Positions 52,901 to 60,777 of a stretch of 64,000 nt of DNA are shown here, piece after piece. The first letter of the stretch is position 1; the number at the start of each line of letters is the position of its first letter. The notes beneath the pieces were generated by a model. It saw only the letters and a list, made by a program, of their open reading frames with translations, searched no databases and was not told the DNA's origin. The translations under genes were made by a program, and so were the position numbers. This DNA comes from Oscheius dolichura (taxonomy: Eukaryota; Nematoda; Chromadorea; Rhabditida; Rhabditidae). The stretch covers positions 1,302,001 through 1,366,000 of the forward strand of contig OW051493.1 of the NCBI GenBank assembly GCA_932521035.1. The letters run 5' to 3'.

Positions 52901-55900
52901 TTTGATTACTTTATGGAGTAAGTAAAGCTGAAAAAAAGATAAAATTCAAATTTTGGCGGCAGACAAGCAGATCTTCCGGAGGATACGGTAGTTTTTCCCG
53001 TTTTTGAATTTTCAACCGAAAAAAATGAAGCAAACCCGAAGAATTTTCAATATTTTCATTTTGCTGTACGCTATGGCTCAACGAACTGAAGAAATAGCAC
53101 CAAATTGAATTTTATGGAATTCTCAAAACATTTCGAATCTTTTTCTTCCAGATCCTGGGTCAAAGGCTCCCTGGCCATTTCGTGTCTCCTCGGGGTCACG
53201 TGGACTTTCGGCTTGTTGTGGATCGACGACGGCAACTCGATCTACATGGCCTACGCCTTCACCATTACGAATTCCCTCCAGGGACTGGCTATCTTCCTCT
53301 TCCACGTCGTTCTCAATGATAAGGTAGGAGGGATTTTTTACATGACCTAATTATTGTTATCCTTCACTCTTTCCTAAATTTATGGAAGATCTGAAACACA
53401 GGATTCAGGCGCATTTTTGAGGGCTCTTCAAAAGTTTCTATTCTTCTTTCTTTTCAGCTGAAAGCGTGCATCTATTTGTCAAATAAGCAGAGATTGTTGA
53501 AAACTTTCATTTTTACGTTCTCTCCAAAACCAAAAAAATAAAATTGAGAATTTCCAGCTAACAAGAGAGAAAATGAGATTTTTTGAAAACTCGTCCCCAA
53601 TAGTCACCGTCCCATACAATCTTCTCCCCTTTTCTAGACTAACTTTCTTTTCAGTTCCCCTAATCCCTCGCTTCCCTTTTCTAACCCAAAATTTGTCTCA
53701 AAATTCATACTCATAACGTGTTTCTGAAGCCAATCATACTAACATTTATATTTGAATACAGTTCTATGTTTTTCCTGAAACTAGAAAAAAAACAATAACT
53801 AAATCATACCCCAGGTGAAAAAGAAAATTCAAGGGAAACTCCTGCAATTTTTTGCTAACTACTGAATATTTGTTCCCTTTGTATAAAAACCCAAACAAAC
53901 TAGCGATGGCAATTGAAGTGACCCAGTTTTATGTACCTTCTAAAACTTGGAGAAGTCAAAAGTGATGTTCTGTTATAAGGAAGAGCCATCTAGTACTTTT
54001 GGACAACTTTCCTACAGTTTATAAAGAAACTGAAACATCATTTTTTTTGCTGCTGTACTTTTCTTTTCTACCTCTGGAAATTTAGAAGTTTTTCGTAGAA
54101 GTTCCTGATTAGTTTTCAGCGATGGTCAACGAAGCGACCTGGTTTTACATGCATTCTAAAACTTGGAATTTCAAAATTTAGACCTTTTCCGGATCAATGA
54201 CGTCAACAATCGTCTCTCTATAATTTCTTCGCTACTATAGAATTTCAAAATAGCACTTTCCCCGGCGTTTCTAACCATAATTTCTGATTAAAATAAGAGT
54301 CATTATATGGAATTTGCTAACGTACTACGATGCATTGCGCACTTCCTGACACCAGGTCCTGGTATAAATTTTGATTCTCTATCGAATGGTGTATTTCGTT
54401 TAGCCGGAACGCATCGCTTATTGAAAAAGTTTCCTTGTAAGGAACCTTCAAAACATTTGCCATATTTCCATATTCCCTAATACCGCCAAGTAGTCCAATA
54501 TATTTCAGACGAAATTTCAAAATTTTCGCTGGAAACTATGAGTCTTCTTTTTTTTTGTAGAACAAGCAACCGAAACCCAGTGACGACCATTGAAGTTACC
54601 CAGTTTTATGTGCCTTCAAAAACTTTAAAAAAAATCAAAATTTAGATCGGTTAGCTACAAACGACGAGTACACGAAAAACGCAACCATAAAGTTTTCCTT
54701 CCTATAATAGGAAGACTGAAACTCTTAAAAAAAAAGACTTTCCCTTTCGTTCGCACTTTTTTATTGCAAAGTAGGCAGAGCACAAAAAAAAACACAAAGA
54801 TTACTTCAAAGAAAATTTCCCCTTTTTTCTATGCTCCTCAAAACCAGAAAAATCTAAAAAACGATTTTCAGATGAAGAAAGACATTTCCCGCTGGTTCAA
54901 TCGTCACGGCTGTTGTACTTCTTCCTCCGCCGATAATAGGAAGGGCAGTCTGGGACGGGGAGCTTTGAGTCCCTCTGGCGGCAGTGGCAGCGGTACTGGG
55001 AGCGAATTCCTGGTAAGTTTTTAAAGGAACAGTCAGGGACCTAGGAAGTTGACTGTAGATTTTCGCGGGCTTTGAGAAAGCCCGGAAAATGGATGATTCG
55101 CCCATGCGCATTCTACACATTTCCTTATTTTTTTAATAGTTTATTTTGATTATTTTGATGCCATTGCTCATAAACAGTCGAAAGCATACCAAGAAAACTA
55201 GAAAAAGTACGCTAAAACCGTCGGCGCGTTCAATTTTCAAAAGCGCGCCAAAGACTGCTCTCAAACCGAGGGTCCCTGACTGTTCCTTTAAGATTTTTTA
55301 TTTTTTTTTCTCAGTTTTTCCTCATTTTTTTGTTTAAATTAACGCTTAGAAACGGGTAGAGCCAAGGGTCTCGTCGGGAAGTTACCAGCCAATTCATCTG
55401 GTTGAGCCATGTGAGCAAATAGTTATGAAATAGAGAGGAAAGAGGCCGGGGGAGGATTTATAGCCATTTTTGACTATTTTTATAGAAACTTTTAAATTTT
55501 TTTTGCTGTAATTAGTACAAAAATCAAACCAATTTTTATGGTTTTATGAACATTTTAAAACATAAAAAATTTCAAAAAATGCTTAGAATACCATAAAGTC
55601 GATTAAAATCCTCTCCGGCCCTTTTTCTGTTTGAATTCCCGCCAAAAACCCGTTAAAATTCGAAAATTAACATTCTATTGAAGTGACTAATCCCCCGTTT
55701 GTTTTTGCCCTTATCTTCTCCCGACTTCTACGGCTATCAGGAACACTTTTCTCTTTTCCATTCTGAAATATCGGCTAATAGAAGGATTACAGTACCCCTC
55801 GTCGGAAAAGTACAACACCAGCCCGCGAGGAATGGACACCCCGGTGCAGTACGGAAGACATCCAAATTCCCTGATCCATCACTACGAACCACAGCAGCAA

Positions 55901-57270
55901 ATCATCAATCATCAAGGTTTGTGCTGACTCTTTGCGCGAAATATTGAAATTTTTGGAATTGGGTAGGATAAAAAGGCACTTTGAAACAAATTGAACCCCT
56001 GCCGGATAATATTGAAAATAATATTGATGGATAAAATACTTCATTGAACATTCTGCGAATTGAATAATATTAATGGACCCAGGAAAACACAAACAAATCT
56101 CTAAAATTTTGATAAGAGAAATTAAAAATTATCTGTTTTGGATAGCGGAATCCCGTTATTAGGAAAAGCCGAAATGTTGAATTCGATATGCTAACGTTTT
56201 GTAGATATTTCAAATTTGATATAAATTAACAAAAGTTTTATTCCTCCGATTTGTTCAGCTGAAAACACGAATTTTGAATATTTCGCGCTTGCTTGTTAGC
56301 GTCCTAGGATAATTTTCAGTTTCGTTTAGTTCCGTAATAATGGGTCCAATAGAATAAGAAGCGATTTTTGTAGATAAGCTAAATATGTTTTGTACTACCA
56401 CTTGATGATCTTCATTGAGCTGTAACTTATCTCAGAATGTTTTATAGCCCACGAAAAACTGGCCGAATATTACTTTCATTGCTCCGTTGCTATTAGTCAT
56501 CCCACAATCCCCATTTCCAGGTTCGTATGAGTACGCCTCGATCCACTACGACGACATGATGCCGGGCCAGATCTATCGCGCCCCTCCGGCTTATCGTTTC
56601 CAGGGCCGTAGTCCTGATTTCCGTGCTTATGGAGGGACTCTCTACCGGGAACAGGTAAATATTCGTTTTTCTTGTTTTGGAAAGGGCTCTAATAGAAGTT
56701 GAGACGGCGAGTTTCAATATTTTGTCTCCGGCGCTCACTAAAATGCTAATCAAAAAGTATTTTTACTTGGAATTTTTCTTGTTCCCGTCCTGACTTTTAG
56801 TTCCTACAAGGCCTATTCCATCACTAGAATACAGAAATTAGTACCCAACAAATGTTTCAGATGTACCCGGAGCAGCAGCGCCTCGCCCGTCCCCCTCACC
56901 ACCCGCCTCCCGACTTCTCGCCCCCTCCCCCGCCCAGCCAGCTTCCCCGAGCCTTCTACTCGGCCCGGAATGCCATTCCCAGCAGTAAAATGAGCGACGA
57001 ATCCGGCTATTCCGATGGATCTACCGTCTTGACCGCGGAGGTAGGCAGATTCTTCTAATTTAAAAGACTGTTGGAGAAATTTGAAGCTCTGGGATGAAAA
57101 TAACTTTCCAATAGTTTCGGGACCTGTTAAAATATAATTTTCGGTTCCTGGCCTTGATAAACCCACTTTTCCTGAAAATTACAGTAATCCTCATTTTCCA
57201 GGTTCTTCCCACCGGTGCTACCGTACTCCGAATGGATTTGGGCAAGACTGGATCGCGCCAGGACCTTTAA
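25800..57270 (+). CDS. lat-1: latrophilin-like adhesion GPCR, complete split gene (LAT-1 orthologue)
   Basis: Twenty-one exons join in frame: 25800-25917, 36607-36716, 36948-37045, 46458-46564 (or 46794-46915), 46992-47085, 47151-47260, 47627-47772, 48026-48166, 48206-48406, 49578-49790, 49832-50005, 50555-50662, 50708-50914, 52132-52355, 52693-52857, 53152-53323, 54872-55012, 55793-55916, 56521-56654, 56861-57040 and 57202-57270. The product is 1011 residues (1016 with the other exon 4), close to the C. elegans LAT-1 length as I recall it. Order: signal peptide (1-25), rhamnose-binding lectin domain (about 43-145), Thr/acid linker, hormone-receptor motif with four Cys (about 182-245), GAIN domain with GPS cleavage motif CSHLTHFAV (about 525), seven membrane helices (about 548-795), and a Pro/Tyr-rich cytoplasmic tail ending SRQDL. 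In C. elegans LAT-1 acts at the cell surface in embryonic tissue polarity and in neurons. Oddities are two very large introns, the duplicated exon 4, and one GC-AG intron. Confidence 0.95.
26680..26830 (+). other. GC-rich segment with strong hairpins
   Basis: It contains the perfect stem-loop GTGCCGCCTTTCGCGGCAC (about 26765-26783), a palindrome around AGTTACGTAACT (about 26691), and GGGGGGCTCCCC. It stands out from AT-rich surroundings. It could be a structured RNA, a regulatory element or a relic insertion; I recognise no RNA family. Confidence 0.3.
27165..27298. repeat. MITE-like inverted-repeat element, family D copy 2
   Basis: It is the reverse-orientation copy of 9394-9506. The ends are TTATCCAACGGATATT (27166) and AATATCCGTTGGAAATGG (about 27278-27295). 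The interior CCGCTGCGGGACCACGAAAC matches the other copy's complement. Confidence 0.8.
28553..28635 (+). pseudogene. tRNA-like relic with intact Pol III A and B boxes
   Basis: TGGTGTAATGG fits the A-box consensus and is followed at once by a second A-box-like TGGTATAGTGG. GGTTCGATCCC is an excellent B box, and a T-run follows at about 28621. The seven bases before the A box do not pair with those after the T arm, the T stem has two mismatches, and no anticodon stem can be drawn. It is a decayed tRNA or tRNA-derived repeat rather than a working gene. Confidence 0.6.
29500..30115 (+). repeat. diverged tandem units of about 245 bp
   Basis: AAAATTTCGGTCAATTGTTT at about 29808 and 30053 is followed in both places by GGTG..CTCGGTGGCC and CCAGTCCAA. 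Upstream blocks (CCTGTAAACGACGAGC at about 29569, CCTGTAAACGTCAAGC at about 29920) also align. Confidence 0.7.
31185..31810 (+). repeat. three diverged tandem units of about 220 bp
   Basis: Each unit has a CATAAAAG-type core followed by TTTGAGAGAAT or TTTGAGTGAAT (about 31200, 31411, 31640). Next comes GCATGATGTTTACAA or its diverged form, and then GGGTTTTATTGGCTCC-type sequence (about 31313, 31528, 31774). Confidence 0.8.
33960..34440 (+). repeat. two diverged tandem units of about 245 bp
   Basis: The pairs are GATTACGGTAATTTGTTGAC / GATTACGGTAATTTTTGCCA (about 34032, 34301) and ATATTTCACTTGGCTTATAA / ATATTTCACCTGGCCTATAA (about 34183, 34400). Both carry a TATAAAAACT core. Confidence 0.75.
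37440..38220 (+). repeat. diverged repeats with an AATAAGAAGGAA core
   Basis: Four related blocks lie at about 37493, 37765, 37893 and 38149: ATAAGAAGGAATGTTGAAAC, ATAAGAAGTAACGTTGAATC, a weaker form, and ATAAGAAGGAATCTCGAAAC. Each is followed by TTTTGA and AGTT. The spacing is 128-272 bp. Confidence 0.65.
38900..39400 (+). repeat. two diverged tandem units of about 270 bp
   Basis: TACAAAATTAACCATTTTCT (about 38985) and TACAAAATTAACTTCGTTTT (about 39253) begin aligned blocks. These continue into CCCATATAAGAATTTCAAAG (about 39024) and CCAATATAAGGACTTCAAAG (about 39289). Confidence 0.75.
43580..44180 (+). repeat. five diverged units of about 130-150 bp
   Basis: Related cores near 43587, 43717, 43866, 44013 and 44143 share a CATAA(T/G)AA-type block and a CCAAAAC..GGAAA block, for example CCTCGCCAAAACCTGGAAAA and CCTCTCCAAAAGATAGAAAG. 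The even spacing suggests tandem origin or repeated functional units. Confidence 0.55.
46458..46564 (+). CDS. lat-1: lat-1 exon 4a: second half of lectin domain, version A
   Basis: The acceptor TTCTCCAG and donor CCAG|GTACAA bound 107 nt that enter in phase 2 and leave in phase 1. It encodes [16 protein letters not shown], then DPCP and [11 protein letters not shown], the conserved end of a rhamnose-binding lectin (SUEL/Gal_lectin) domain with its Cys pattern. This version resembles the C. elegans LAT-1 segment that begins CNGDSMCYFTV. Confidence 0.9.
46665..46670 (+). promoter_or_regulatory. TGCATG, candidate FOX-1/ASD-1 splicing site
   Basis: TGCATG lies about 100 bp after exon 4a and 123 bp before exon 4b. 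The RNA form UGCAUG is the known binding site of the RBFOX family. A hexamer can occur by chance; its position between competing exons is what makes it notable. Confidence 0.45.
46794..46915 (+). CDS. lat-1: lat-1 exon 4b: second half of lectin domain, version B
   Basis: The acceptor TTTTCTTAG and donor CCAG|GTCTGT bound 122 nt with exactly the same phases as exon 4a. It encodes [17 protein letters not shown], then DPCP and [12 protein letters not shown]. The cysteines align with version A, but the loop between the second and third Cys is five residues longer and otherwise different. It cannot be used together with exon 4a without a frameshift. Confidence 0.88.
46917..46931 (+). promoter_or_regulatory. 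GU-rich element, candidate UNC-75/CELF splicing site
   Basis: TCTGTTGTGTTGTGG starts two bases after exon 4b. It matches the UUGUUGUGUUGU element described for UNC-75 in C. elegans unc-32 at 11 of 12 bases. A second, partial match (TTGTTGTGT, about 46759-46767) lies just upstream of exon 4b. Confidence 0.5.
50013..50083 (-). repeat. family A element, 3' fragment in a lat-1 intron
   Basis: It is the reverse complement of the terminal part of the family A consensus (TGTCGGGTGTTTGTGTCCGT). It starts seven bases after the exon end at 50005, directly beside the 5' splice site. The intron otherwise holds AT-rich sequence without exons. Confidence 0.8.
50555..50662 (+). other. lat-1: lat-1 GPS exon (autoproteolysis site and tethered agonist)
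   Basis: It encodes [20 protein letters not shown] then [11 protein letters not shown]. The Cys pair and HL|T tripeptide are the canonical GPCR proteolysis site; cleavage before Thr would expose THFAVLMD as the tethered agonist. The preceding exon supplies the CSWW half of the motif. Cleavage competence is inferred from the intact HLT. Confidence 0.92.
50915..52131 (+). other. lat-1: GC-AG intron in the lat-1 7TM region
   Basis: The exon ends AATAAG and the intron begins GCAAGT, a perfect fit to the minority GC donor consensus. No GT donor nearby keeps the frame, whereas this one joins RTENK directly to FECSIIAGG in phase 0, matching the receptor alignment. Confidence 0.85.
53880..54690 (+). 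repeat. three diverged repeat units in a lat-1 intron
   Basis: GAAGTGACCCAGTTTTATGT (about 53915), GAAGCGACCTGGTTTTACAT (about 54131) and GAAGTTACCCAGTTTTATGT (about 54592) each lead into CCTTCTAAAACTTGGA-type sequence and a TCAAAA block. The spacing is about 215 and 460 bp. Confidence 0.78.
55021..55291. mobile_element. MITE with TTAA-type ends in a lat-1 intron
   Basis: The ends TTAAAGGAACAGTCAGGGAC (55021-55040) and its perfect complement (55272-55291) form 20-bp terminal inverted repeats around about 230 bp. Terminal TTAA would suit piggyBac-type insertion. It begins eight bases after the exon end at 55012. Lone ends of the same kind lie at about 3359 and 60767. Confidence 0.87.
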
Positions 57271-57675
57271 ATTCCCGCTCTTTTTCCCCTCTATTTTCTC
57301 ATCCTTTGACCGGTTTTCCTCTTCGGGTTTTTTTCTAGTTTTCCCCCTATGTTTAAATTATCCCGCCATATTCCGACCTCCACGTGCCAATATCAAAAAA
57401 CTTTTCGAAAGCTTTCCGCCCCCTAACATGACATATCCCCCCCCCCCTTTTTTTTCCCCATTTTTAGGTAAAAAATACTGAAATTTCCCCTATAATTCCC
57501 CCCTCCTCAACCGGTAAAACCCAGAAAAATACAGAAAAACTATTATTGCAACAGCTGCCATCTGACAGGGTATCCTCCTCTCTAGTCCCCCAGAGAGAGA
57601 CTGTATTTTCTATCCAGTGGCAATATTATTATTATTTTCTCGTTTTACTAACTGTGTAAAAGAGAGAGAAATACG

Positions 57676-57681
57676 AATAAA
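57676..57681 (+). terminator. lat-1: lat-1 poly(A) signal AATAAA
   Basis: This is the first canonical AATAAA after the stop at 57270, giving a 3' UTR of about 420 nt that is pyrimidine-rich and includes a long C run followed by a T run near 57427-57456. Confidence 0.6.
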
Positions 57682-57730
57682 TGGTATTGAATGTTTTAAA
57701 ATGTTTTTCCATTTTCGCGAACTCGAGGAT

Positions 57731-57974
57731 ATGGGCAAACGCCCGGGCGCACCGCGTTAAGTAACATATCACCAGTCAAAGTTCGTGGGGCTACAAATTT
57801 TGTTGTCGGGCCGGTTGAGATGTGACTGGGTTCATTAGAATCGCCTTTTCGTGCTCTCTAACTAGGTCTTTGAATTTTTGAAATCGACCAAGAAGTGACC
57901 GAGATACGGGCACAAACACCCGACACTCCCGTCTACAATCAAAAACGGAAGCGCCCGAAATTGACCGTTTTGCC
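57731..57974 (+). repeat. family A element, full-length copy just after lat-1
   Basis: It starts ATGGGCAAACGCCCGGGCGC and ends with AGCGCCCG...CCGTTTTGCC, whose complement resembles the start. The interior matches the 23286-23525 copy throughout (TTGAGATGTGACTGGGTTCA, CACAAACACCCGACACTCCC). Confidence 0.85.
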
Positions 57975-58223
57975 TATATATGAACTTTCTCAGAAAAATG
58001 TGAAATTCTTGTTTTGTTTTGAATAAATCGAAGGGCAAGTTCTTTACAGCCGGGAAGAAAGAGTAGAATTAAATTGACTAGGCTTGGATTCGGGGCTATT
58101 CGACAAGAATTGGAGCTTCTTGCTATTTGATCAACAACAAAAATGATAAAAGGCAAAGTAAAGTTTTGAGAAAAATCGAGAACTGGAGTAGTTTCTGACA
58201 TCTACCCCTTATTAAAGTGCTAT

Positions 58224-58249
58224 GGTGTTTGTTTGTTTGTTTGTTTGTC
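58224..58249 (+). repeat. GTTT microsatellite
   Basis: About five to six GTTT units lie just beyond the 3' end of the galectin-like reading frame. Confidence 0.85.
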
Positions 58250-58274
58250 CGACGGTAAAGGGATTACTAATTTT

Positions 58275-58705
58275 TTAATCCCGGGGGCCGCCGCAGGCGG
58301 TCGTCGGCAGAAGAGCGGAAAGGTAGCCACAGGTCGAAACGGATAACTTTGACAGACAGACGACAGCCGTAGGCTGCCGAAGGTTGGTTTCCAGAGTAAA
58401 CGGTATATTAGATACAAATGCAAGCGGGTAGAAGACCTCTCTAGTCCATTGGCCCCATCCGCCAGTTAGAGCGGTAGCAAAGGCGAATTGTTCCCAACTA
58501 CGCTTGACGGCGATATGGATTATAGCATTCTTGTCTTGTGAAAAGAGGCTGATACTGTACATGGAAGCATTTGGCTTTCCGTCCATGCCGGGCGGACAAC
58601 ACTGTGGTTGGAATCCGATGATCGCGACGACGTCGCCAACTTCAAGGGGTCCATCAGGGAAGCAAGACCTTGTACAGCTACGAAGAGAAGAACGAGAGCG
58701 AGCAT
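58275..58705 (-). pseudogene. secreted galectin-like gene with a frameshift
   Basis: The ATG at 58705 opens a good signal peptide (MLALVLLFVAVQGLA). The frame that follows is wrong; shifting by one base gives a long galectin-like segment: GDVVAIIG, SMYSISLFSQDKNAIIHIAV, then GGWGQWTREV and PLAF..NIPFTLE. This order (strand, H-containing strand, GG-W-G, R, N-PF) is that of a galectin carbohydrate-recognition domain. Several sugar-contact residues are changed: the usual HFNPR is HIAVK, and the usual E before R is absent. No intron of workable size can reconcile the frames. Sequence after NIPFTLE no longer looks galectin-like and ends at TAA 58275. Either it is a young pseudogene, or the assembly has an indel near 58660-58670. 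I am sure of the galectin resemblance, less of the broken state. Confidence 0.6.
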
Positions 58706-58749
58706 CTCTCAATGAAATGTACAGGGACGTGGCCGGTGTTAAATAGTGT

Positions 58750-59269
58750 CCCCCGTGTGGGAAAAGAGGGCTCTTTCACAGGAATTAATTAATATCCTTG
58801 TCATAAACGTCGTCTTTGCACAGATTTTACAGAAATTGCAAGACTCGGTAGAGGAAGAAACTGTATTTTTCTTTAACAAAAGGGGTTAGATCGTGGTTTT
58901 CTGCAAAAACGTCTGCTCGGAACCTTTCCTTGTAGAATCGTCAACTTCTGGTCGAGACTCCTTCCCAGCCAGTCTTCTTTCGTCTCTCGCCGGCAGCGGT
59001 CGTCTTTCTCCAAACAACCAGGTCATGTTACTTTTTTCTTGATTTTTTCTAAAAATTGTATTGAACCCGCGCCGCGGGTACTCTCTTTTGACTCAAAAAC
59101 AAACCAAAGGGAATAGTGAGACGGCGCCAATGAGACAGCCAAAGGAGAATATCCGCCTGTAGGCGGCTACATATTTAAAATAACTGACAGTCATGCTAGT
59201 TTCCTCGCTTCGGTTGGTCTTCCCCTTCGGATTACTGTACTTCTCGAAAATTACAAAGGCAAATATCGT
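58750..59269. other. intergenic, nothing recognised
   Basis: I see no exon, RNA gene or repeat family member here. Confidence 0.4.
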
Positions 59270-59735
59270 TTATGGCGTAGAATTAATATGGATGCACACT
59301 CCGTCGTTGTTTGGATCGATGGGCATACCCAGACCATAGACGACAGTGGTCCCAGTAGGGCACATTCCCCCAACAGCCGGTCCAATTTGGAACTTCTCAT
59401 CGACGGTGTTGACTACAGGGCAGCAGAGATTTCCCACGGAGGAGCAGCCATAACCGACTTGGCAGGAATGGCCGGGGAAGCATGGTCCGACGGCCATGGC
59501 GCTGTTAGTTCCGCAGTTAGCAACAGCCACGCCGCAGAGATTACAGGACTTCTTGCATTTCGCAACAATGGAAGCGTAGAAGGGATTGGTACAGAAGCCG
59601 TTCTTCCCCCAGGTGACACAGCTGAAAACGACGGGTATATCCATATTCTGAAGGGGGAACTAACTTGGCGTCCTCGTCCACACATTGGGCAGAAACACCG
59701 GCGACGAGGGCCACAAGGAGGATGGCGGTGTACAT
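59270..59735 (-). CDS. secreted ShK-domain protein with Cys-rich tail (gene A)
   Basis: Exons 59665-59735 and 59270-59621 flank a 43-nt intron and give 140 residues. The signal peptide MYTAILLVALVAGVSA is followed by a six-cysteine ShK domain spanning the splice (CVDEDAN|C, GFCTN, CKKSCNLC). A second Cys-rich part then has the C..G..C...GYGC.....CC pattern common in nematode secreted proteins. ShK domains are named after a sea-anemone peptide; in nematodes they occur in many secreted and cuticle-associated proteins, so no toxic role is implied. A TATA box lies 34 bases upstream. It is divergent to gene B, and the promoter, exon 1 and intron 1 are nearly identical between them, which shows recent inverted duplication. 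I could not find a canonical AATAAA close by. Confidence 0.88.
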
Positions 59736-59769
59736 GACAGAGAAGTGCCAAACCGAGCGAGGTCTGCCA

Positions 59770-59776
59770 TTTTATA
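59770..59776 (-). promoter_or_regulatory. TATA box of ShK gene A
   Basis: TATAAAA on the minus strand lies 34 bases before the ATG. It sits inside the inverted repeat and mirrors the gene B box exactly. Confidence 0.75.
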
Positions 59777-60298
59777 GCAGACGACCCCAGCTAGTCAAAT
59801 TCACCCCGTCCCTGATCTCTCTTTCCCTTGTGTCAACCGTATTTGCAGGGTCTATTGTTTCTAGTTCAAACGCCGGCAGTGCCAGTGGGTGCGTGGGATT
59901 CTGTGAGGCAAATAGCCGGCCAGGGAAGGGATTAGCGACTGCAGGTGTTGATTTTTAGGATAAGAGGAAATGAAAACTAGAACGGTAGTAAAAAGCGAAG
60001 AAAATGCAGAAATAAGACGCGCCAGAGCCTCAAACCCCCGCGCTCCTTCGCTACCGTAACCAGCGACCTACGTATTTAAAAATATTTTTTTTGTTTTTCG
60101 GATTTTGTAAAAAGAAAAACTAGTTCCCTGTACGGAAAGACTAGAGATCACTACAGGCTTTTGTGGGCGGGTATTTGTCCAAAAAGTTGGCACAATCGCC
60201 CGTTTGAACTAGAAACAATAGACCCTGCAAATAGGGTTGACACAAAAGGGAAAGAGAGATCAGGGACGGGGTGGATTTGACTAGCTGGGGTCGTCTGC

Positions 60299-60305
60299 TA
60301 TAAAA
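60299..60305 (+). promoter_or_regulatory. TATA box of ShK gene B
   Basis: TATAAAA lies 34 bases before the ATG at 60340, at the same spacing as gene A. Confidence 0.75.
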
Positions 60306-60339
60306 TGGCAGACCTCGCTCGGTTTGGCACTTCTCTGTC

Positions 60340-60706
60340 ATGTACACCGCCATCCTCCTTGTGGCCCTCGTCGCCGGTGTTTCTGCCCAATGTGTGGACG
60401 AGGACGCCAAGTTAGTTCCCCCTTAAGAATATGGATAAACCCGTCGCTTTCAGCTGCCCCAACTGGGCCAGCAACGGCTTCTGTACCAATGTCTTCTACG
60501 CGTCGACTGTTACAAAATGCAAAAAGTCCTGTAACCTCTGTCCCACTTGTACTGACAGCCATACTCTGTGAGTTGTATAGAATTCCAAAAGTACAAAGAG
60601 TCGGTTTAGGTGTCCGACACTCGTGAGGAACAACTTCTGTACCAGTACTTTCTACACGGCAGCCGAGAAGAAACAGACCTGCGCCAAGTCTTGTGGTCTC
60701 TGTTAG
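60340..60706 (+). CDS. secreted protein with two ShK domains (gene B)
   Basis: Exons 60340-60410, 60454-60567 and 60610-60706 give 93 residues. The signal peptide is identical to gene A's. ShK domain 1 has CVDEDAN|C, NGFCTN, CKKSCNLC; ShK domain 2 has CPTLVRNNFC, then C and CAKSCGLC, and ends at TAG. The introns are 43 and 42 nt. Where gene A has a CC-type tail, gene B has a second ShK domain, so the C-terminal parts differ in kind while the N-terminal parts are nearly identical. AATAAA at 60750-60755 is a good poly(A) signal. Shared promoters suggest shared expression. Confidence 0.88.
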
Positions 60707-60749
60707 GCAGGTGTCATGCCGACGACTATTGGGAAATTTCGACAATTTT

Positions 60750-60755
60750 AATAAA
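60750..60755 (+). terminator. poly(A) signal AATAAA of ShK gene B
   Basis: It lies 44 bases after the stop. The convergent transposase-like gene stops only about 25 bases further on. Confidence 0.75.
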
Positions 60756-60777
60756 ATATCTTTTTTTAAAGGAACTG

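Larger units (their letters stand above)
59622..60453. repeat. inverted duplication joining the two ShK genes head to head
   Basis: The arms 59622-59872 and 60201-60453 are inverted copies, near identical over promoter, TATA box, exon 1 and the 43-nt intron (three differences in the intron). The unique spacer is 328 bp. Outside the arms the second exons are still related but have diverged. Confidence 0.92.
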
